NCBI RefSeq assembly: GCF_004331175.1
Contig: NZ_SJOD01000002.1
Location: 372,001-436,000 of the forward strand
Source of the DNA: Acinetobacter sp. ANC 4178
GTDB lineage: Bacteria > Pseudomonadota > Gammaproteobacteria > Pseudomonadales > Moraxellaceae
Length of the DNA stretch: 64,000 nt
Direction: 5' to 3'
Of this stretch, positions 59,298-64,000 are shown one piece after another. A program made the translations under genes and the position numbers. Each line of letters begins with the position of its first letter. Within the stretch, counting starts at the first letter, position 1. The notes beneath the pieces were generated by a model, which saw only the letters and a program-made list of their open reading frames with translations, was not told where the DNA came from and made no database searches.

Positions 59298-60137
59298 ATG
59301 CACGATGAATCCAGCCCGTCGTGGGGCATGCGTGGCTTAAGAAAGTGGTTAGGAACTGCACCAGAAACTCGCGACGAATTGCTCAAACTCGTACAAGATT
59401 CACGTCGTTTTTTAGAGCCAGATACGGTTGCGATGCTTGAAGGTGTATTCGATCTTCCTGCGACTAAAATCCGCGAAGTCATGACGCCGCGCACAGCCAT
59501 GATCAGCCTGCAAGAAGATGATGAATTACTCGATATTTTGCATGTCTTGATTGAATCAGCGCACTCACGTTTTCCTGTGTTTTCGTCAGATCAACCCGAT
59601 AATGTGGTCGGCATTTTGTTGGCGAAAGATTTACTGCCTTTTTTGACCGAAAAAGCCAGCAAAGTCGATATTCGTGTGTTGATGCGTCAGCCTTTGTTTG
59701 TGCCAGAAAGTGCACGCTCTGACCAAGTGTTACGTATGCTGAAAAACACCCAAACGCATATTGCTGTGGTGATTGATGAATATGGCACCACATCAGGTTT
59801 GGTTACACTCGAAGATATTCTGGAAGAGATTGTGGGTGAGATTGAAGATGAACACGACATGGTCGATGAAGAAGCTTCCTATATTGTGCCTGATGATGAC
59901 CCGAAAACGGCTAATACGTGGTTAGTTCAAGCACTTACACCAATCGAACACTTTAACAATCTTTTAGATGCTGATTTTCCTGATGATGAAGTAGAAACTA
60001 TGGGCGGTTTATTGCTTCAAGAAATTGGTTTAGTGAGCGATTTACAAGGTCAAGTGATTGAAATTGGCGATTGGGAATTTACCATTGTAGAAGCAGATGC
60101 ACGTACTATTCATCTGATTCGAGCTGTCCTTAAATGA
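59298..60137 (+). CDS. ybeX: CorC/YbeX-type CBS domain protein
   Basis: A 279-residue protein: a short N-terminal part, two CBS domains (about 65-190, from VMTPRTAMISLQEDDELLD) and a C-terminal CorC_HlyC domain (about 205-279, TWLVQALTPIEHFN). YbeX/CorC is tied to magnesium/cobalt efflux and ribosome-related phenotypes. Its stop overlaps the lnt start by 4 bp, the conserved ybeX-lnt pair. AGGA lies upstream. Confidence 0.93.
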   Translation: MHDESSPSWGMRGLRKWLGTAPETRDELLKLVQDSRRFLEPDTVAMLEGVFDLPATKIREVMTPRTAMISLQEDDELLDILHVLIESAHSRFPVFSSDQPDNVVGILLAKDLLPFLTEKASKVDIRVLMRQPLFVPESARSDQVLRMLKNTQTHIAVVIDEYGTTSGLVTLEDILEEIVGEIEDEHDMVDEEASYIVPDDDPKTANTWLVQALTPIEHFNNLLDADFPDDEVETMGGLLLQEIGLVSDLQGQVIEIGDWEFTIVEADARTIHLIRAVLK

Positions 60138-61693
60138 GAACATACTTTCATGCGCTGTTGACGTCTTCACAACAACAAAAACAGCTACCCATGATTTTAC
60201 CTTTTATTATTTCCCTTTGCTCGGGTGCCATGTTGAGTTTTTCCTTGGCACCTTATTATTATTGGTGGATTGCCCTACTTTCCCCCGCCTTACTTTATGC
60301 CTGCTTGCGTCAGCGTTCAGCTAAACAAGCATTCTTCATTGGCTGGGGTTATGGTTTTGGGTTATGGTTTGTCGGCGCTTTTTGGCTCTACACCTCCATC
60401 CATGTCTACGGCGATACCAGTGCCGTGCTCAGTGTACTCATGATTGCCATCATGGCACTGGTCATGGGTCTCTTCACTGCACTACAAACTTGGATATATC
60501 GCAGATTTTTCCCTGAAACACCTTTAACCTTTGCCCCACTTTGGGTATTTTTTGAATGGGCGAAAACTTGGGTATTTACAGGTTTTCCTTGGTTGTTTGT
60601 CGGCTATGCGTTTACCGAACGCTTCCTCGACGGCTATGCTCCATTGTTTGGCGTATTCGGGGTATCTTTCGTCGTCATCATTCTGGCCTGTGCGCTAGTC
60701 GAGATCTTAAATAAACGCCTATTCTGGTTGGTTCCTTCTCTGATTTTACTGCTCGGGGCTTGGGGGGCTGCACAACTACAGTTTGTTCAACCCAAAAATG
60801 AAAAATCTCTTTCGGTTTCTCTGATTCAAGGCAATATTCCGCAAGACTTGAAATGGCTCACCGAATACCAAACCCAAACCTTAATGATTTATGCAGGACT
60901 CAGTCGTAGTGAATGGGGACGTGATTTAATCGTTTGGCCAGAATCATCTATTCCAATGTTCCAAACCGACATTCAGCCATTTTTGGATGCCATGAAAGTT
61001 CAAGCGCAAAAAACGGGCACGGGATGGGTCACAGGAATTCCTTATTGGGATTTAAAAGCATCTCAGCAACAAGGCAGCTCGATGTTTTATAACAGCATCA
61101 TGGCTTTGGGCAGCCAATCCGAAGGACTCTATAAAAAGCAACGTCTGGTGCCTTTTGGTGAATATATTCCCTTATCAGGTATGTTGAGTTGGGTCTTACC
61201 TGCCTTACAAAATGACCCCGCTATGAGCGGTTTCTCACGTGGGGCATCCGATCAGCAACCCTTACACATTAAACAACATAACTTAGCGGCAGCAATTTGC
61301 TATGAAGTGGCGTATCCGAATCTGACGCGACGGAATGCCAGCAACAGTGACTTCCTTGTGACCGTTTCCAATGATGCATGGTTTACAGGTACGGCAGGCC
61401 CTTGGCAACATCTGCAAATGGTGCAAATGCGTGCCAAAGAGAATGGGCGTTGGTTTATTCGTGCCACCAATACGGGCATCACAGCTTTTATTGATCATCA
61501 AGGGCATATTGTACGCCAAGCACCGATTGATCAACGCACAGTACTACGCGGGGACTTACCTGCAATGCAAGGTCAGACACTCTACAATCGTCTAAGCGAC
61601 TGGCCAATCCTCGGATTTTCAGCGCTACTTTTAATTATGGGTTGGTTTTTCCGACCACGAAAAGTTGATGTCTCATTTAAAAGCAGACGCTAA
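60134..61693 (+). CDS. lnt: Apolipoprotein N-acyltransferase
   Basis: A 519-residue inner-membrane enzyme adding the third acyl chain to lipoproteins. About six to eight N-terminal spans are followed by a nitrilase-like domain with the Glu-Lys-Cys triad: VWPESSIP, KKQRLVPFGEYIPL and AAICYEVAYPN. A final span is at the C terminus. It begins inside the end of ybeX (ATGA overlap). Confidence 0.95.
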   Translation: MRTYFHALLTSSQQQKQLPMILPFIISLCSGAMLSFSLAPYYYWWIALLSPALLYACLRQRSAKQAFFIGWGYGFGLWFVGAFWLYTSIHVYGDTSAVLSVLMIAIMALVMGLFTALQTWIYRRFFPETPLTFAPLWVFFEWAKTWVFTGFPWLFVGYAFTERFLDGYAPLFGVFGVSFVVIILACALVEILNKRLFWLVPSLILLLGAWGAAQLQFVQPKNEKSLSVSLIQGNIPQDLKWLTEYQTQTLMIYAGLSRSEWGRDLIVWPESSIPMFQTDIQPFLDAMKVQAQKTGTGWVTGIPYWDLKASQQQGSSMFYNSIMALGSQSEGLYKKQRLVPFGEYIPLSGMLSWVLPALQNDPAMSGFSRGASDQQPLHIKQHNLAAAICYEVAYPNLTRRNASNSDFLVTVSNDAWFTGTAGPWQHLQMVQMRAKENGRWFIRATNTGITAFIDHQGHIVRQAPIDQRTVLRGDLPAMQGQTLYNRLSDWPILGFSALLLIMGWFFRPRKVDVSFKSRR

Positions 61694-61694
61694 T

Positions 61695-61724
61695 AAAAAG
61701 GGAGATTTTGAAATCTCCCTTTTT
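61695..61724 (+). terminator. Terminator of ybeX-lnt
   Basis: AAAAAGGGAGATTT (61695-61708) is complementary to AAATCTCCCTTTTT (61711-61724); the real loop is probably TTTGAA. T runs follow on both strands. Confidence 0.93.
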
Positions 61725-61765
61725 TTATTCTGAAGTTTAATCAAACTCCAGAAATCTAGAATCGA

Positions 61766-62110
61766 TTAAAACATGGATGTAAACTGACTGGCGAAATAAG
61801 CCACCAAGCTAGATAAAAACAGCATCGGCACATAACGATAAACAGAAAATATTTTTTGTTCAATGACAGAATGGAGACTTTGAGACTGCCAGACGGTTGC
61901 TTTGAGCGCACTCATAAAACATACCACTAACCACGCACTCATAACACTCAAGGCAAAAAAGCCAATCATAATCTGGCTACTGCCTTCGGTACCTTGCCAT
62001 AAAGTCACTGCCCCATTCATCATCGGCAATACTGTTAAAATCAATAGAACAGATTTCAGCATCGCCCAATGAAATTGGGTGATTTCATCTGATAAAACGA
62101 ATGCTTTCAT
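61766..62110 (-). CDS. Small membrane protein, function unknown
   Basis: A 114-residue protein from the ATG at 62110 (GGGGA upstream), with three hydrophobic segments (MLKSVLLILTVLPMM, IMIGFFALSVMSAWLVVCFMSAL, YVPMLFLSSLVAYFA). A GTG at 62125 would add five residues. No family recognised. Confidence 0.65.
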   Translation of the reverse strand: MKAFVLSDEITQFHWAMLKSVLLILTVLPMMNGAVTLWQGTEGSSQIMIGFFALSVMSAWLVVCFMSALKATVWQSQSLHSVIEQKIFSVYRYVPMLFLSSLVAYFASQFTSMF

Positions 62111-62308
62111 TCTATTCCCCATCACATTTTTGTTCTTAAAATCATTATGCTAGGTTTTTTTTAAATAAAAAGTTTATTTATCTACATACTTGACAAATTT
62201 TGTAAACATTACGGTTAGGAATAATTATTATTATAACTCTCAAAAACCATTTATTATATTTATTTGTTTCAATTCAAATACTTGTATTTAAATATATAAA
62301 TAAGAAAG

Positions 62309-62357
62309 ATTATCACTTTATCTTTAATTGAAGTACTCAATTATATAAAGTGATAAT
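62309..62357 (-). terminator. gspG: Long palindrome after gspG, probable terminator
   Basis: A 13-bp perfect stem (ATTATCACTTTAT at 62309-62321, ATAAAGTGATAAT at 62345-62357) with an inner AATTGA/TCAATT stem. It lies 28 bp after the gspG stop. On the minus strand a T-rich but not pure T tract follows (CTTTCTTATTTA). Confidence 0.65.
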
Positions 62358-62385
62358 TTTCATCGATTAACTTAGGCGATATTGC

Positions 62386-62823
62386 TTAAGGCTGATAATA
62401 AATATCGGCATCAGTCCCTTCACCACCTTCTTTACCATCGGCACCAAATGAATATAAATCGAAAGCGCGCCCTTCAGCACCCGGGCTAATATACTGAATA
62501 TCATTTTCCCAACTGTCTTTTGGATAGCCACCTTTAACATAGCCCCCTTGCATCCAGTTTTTTGCCGACGCAGGTTGATTCACTAATGCATCTAAACCGC
62601 CATCTTGCATTGATGGGTATTTACCGTTATCTAATTTATATTGATCCAGTGCACCCGCAACCCCTTTTAAGGTAATCACCGTGGTGTCCACTTTGGCTTT
62701 CTCACCACGTCCCATGACATTCGGTACAATCAGCGCAGCCAGCACCCCTAAAATAACAATCACTACCATCACTTCAATTAAAGTAAAACCCGATTGTTTG
62801 GTTTGATATTTATTCACTTGCAT
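62386..62823 (-). CDS. gspG: Type II secretion major pseudopilin GspG
   Basis: A 145-residue major pseudopilin. The prepilin site is QSGFTLIEVMVVIVILGVL: cut after Gly12, with Phe13 as new N terminus and Glu17 as the conserved fifth residue. The C-terminal part has the calcium-site style DLYSFGADGKEGGEGTDADI. It forms the piston of the type II secretion system. It lies 31 bp after gspF on the same strand. Confidence 0.94.
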   Translation of the reverse strand: MQVNKYQTKQSGFTLIEVMVVIVILGVLAALIVPNVMGRGEKAKVDTTVITLKGVAGALDQYKLDNGKYPSMQDGGLDALVNQPASAKNWMQGGYVKGGYPKDSWENDIQYISPGAEGRAFDLYSFGADGKEGGEGTDADIYYQP

Positions 62824-62854
62824 TCAACCACTCACTTTTCAATCTTTATATTCT

Positions 62855-64000
62855 TTAAATCATATTGTTCATATTAACGATCGGCAGCATCACTGCAATC
62901 ACAATCACCAATACAATACTGGCCATTAACACCAACATGAGCGGTTCGAGTAATGCCAATAACGTCGAAATTAGGGTTGTGACTTCTCGATCTTGCATGG
63001 TAGCAGCACGCTCCAACATGCGATCTAACTCACCTGAGGCTTCGCCACTTTTGATCATTTGTACCATCATCGGGGGGAAATAACCACTGCGCTCCAGTTG
63101 GGTTGCCAAATTGCTCCCTTCTGTGACTTTTTCAGCCGCCAAATCCACCGAATCACGAATCACCCAGTTACTACTGACCGCAGCACCAATGCGCAATGCA
63201 TCTACCAGTGGTACACCCGACTTGGTTAAAATAGATAACGTACTTGCAAGGCGTGCAGAATTAATACCACGCGATAACTTACCAAATAATGGCAATTTGA
63301 GTGTTAAACGATCAAAAGCATAATGTCCTGCTGTACTCTTTAAAAACCGTAAAAGAAATACAATCCCCAACACGATTACAATGATTAAAAAAGGCCAAGC
63401 CACACGAATAAAGGCACTGGCTTTCATCAAGGCAACTGTAATCCAAGGGAGAGCATCTTTATTTTGATCGAAGGTTTTGACAATATCGGGAACCACGTAG
63501 GTCATCAAGCCCATCACAATCGCAAAAGACATTAGCATTAAAATAATTGGGTAGATCATGGCACCTTGAATTTTCTTTTGCATAGCAAAGCGATTCTCGG
63601 TGTAATCTGCCAATTGCTCCAAAATCAAATCCAGATGTCCAGAACGCTCACCTGCCGCAATTGTTGCACGATAAAGTTCGGGAAAACGCCCAGATTGCTG
63701 CAAAGCATTGGCTAAAGAGTGTCCTTCTAAAACCTTGGAGCGAACCGACGCAATTAATTGTTGCACATGGGCTTTTTCACTTTGTTTGGCAACGGCTCGC
63801 AAAGCTTCTTCCAGTGGAATTGCCGCAGCCACCAACACTGACAATTGACGGGTAAAAAGAGCTAAATCATAGGCAGTAATATTTTTTTGAAACCAGCGCG
63901 ATCCTTGCTGCTTGGCTTTATGTTCTACAGGATCGACGCTAATCGGGATAAGCGATTTCTCACGTAGCTGCTGACGTATTTGTCGTGCCGAATCACCTTC
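62855..64000 (-). CDS. gspF: Type II secretion platform protein GspF (5' end cut by window edge)
   Basis: 381 residues of GspF; the frame is open to the window end, so the start is outside. Two T2SF repeats are visible, starting LALFTRQLSVLVAAAIPLEEAL and LASTLSILTKSGVPLVDAL, each with membrane spans at its end. The region EGDSARQIRQQLREKSLIPISV at the edge is the usual N-terminal domain. GspF anchors the assembly ATPase GspE at the inner membrane. Confidence 0.94.
   Translation of the reverse strand, partial: EGDSARQIRQQLREKSLIPISVDPVEHKAKQQGSRWFQKNITAYDLALFTRQLSVLVAAAIPLEEALRAVAKQSEKAHVQQLIASVRSKVLEGHSLANALQQSGRFPELYRATIAAGERSGHLDLILEQLADYTENRFAMQKKIQGAMIYPIILMLMSFAIVMGLMTYVVPDIVKTFDQNKDALPWITVALMKASAFIRVAWPFLIIVIVLGIVFLLRFLKSTAGHYAFDRLTLKLPLFGKLSRGINSARLASTLSILTKSGVPLVDALRIGAAVSSNWVIRDSVDLAAEKVTEGSNLATQLERSGYFPPMMVQMIKSGEASGELDRMLERAATMQDREVTTLISTLLALLEPLMLVLMASIVLVIVIAVMLPIVNMNNMI

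Overview
The window looks like chromosomal DNA from an Acinetobacter-type gammaproteobacterium (Moraxellaceae). The reasons are moderate to low GC, an RNase E with a very long Gln/Glu/Ala-rich tail, OprD-type porins in place of enteric ones, the glyQ-glyS, rluC-HAD and ybeX-lnt gene pairs, and a type II secretion gspF-gspG pair. These species calls come from protein sequence recognition only; no search was run.

Layout. 1-8.7 kb: a truncated AidB-like acyl-CoA dehydrogenase divergent from a TetR regulator, an AT-rich LysE exporter/LysR pair that overlap tail to tail, catalase-peroxidase KatG, a DCC/DoxX redox-membrane pair and an NAPE-PLD-like metallo-hydrolase. 8.9-22.6 kb: a 3-phenylpropionate/cinnamate-type aromatic degradation cluster. 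The ring dioxygenase genes hcaE-hcaF-hcaC-hcaB are followed by mhpB and hcaD, the LysR regulator hcaR is divergent, and then come mhpC, an OprD-family porin and mhpD-mhpF-mhpE. Together the enzymes can take a phenylpropanoid through dihydroxylation, dehydrogenation, meta-cleavage, hydrolysis, hydration, aldol cleavage and acylating acetaldehyde oxidation to central metabolites.

22.9-32.9 kb: GST, WYL regulator, HAD phosphatase, rluC, then rne behind a 755-bp gene-free leader full of hairpins, an acyl-CoA synthetase and three identical tRNA-Lys(TTT) genes. 33-43.8 kb: envelope genes (lipoprotein, PspC, HPP-CBS, LprI-like), then the glyQ-glyS operon flanked by two AT-rich accessory genes: a SIR2-domain protein upstream and a protein with a HEPN-like Rx4H motif plus a C-terminal OST-HTH/LOTUS-like domain downstream. 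Next come a small lipoprotein and two exported hydrophilic repeat proteins, one built of 11-residue repeats.

43.8-64 kb: mostly core genes, including a D-2-hydroxyacid dehydrogenase, a methyltransferase, a lipoprotein, a GFA protein, an HI0933-type flavoprotein, a TrmB-like protein, yacG (57 aa), two tandem 60-aa membrane paralogues (the first behind a good Fur box), MBL hydrolase, hemH, a DUF4062 protein, murI, DUF1285, ETF-QO, a TusA-like protein, ybeX-lnt, and gspG with a truncated gspF. No CRISPR array, transposase, integrase or rRNA gene was seen. The items most worth a second look are the two genes flanking glyQS, the structured rne leader, a three-hairpin extragenic repeat family with compensatory stem changes, and the Fur-linked twin micro-membrane proteins.
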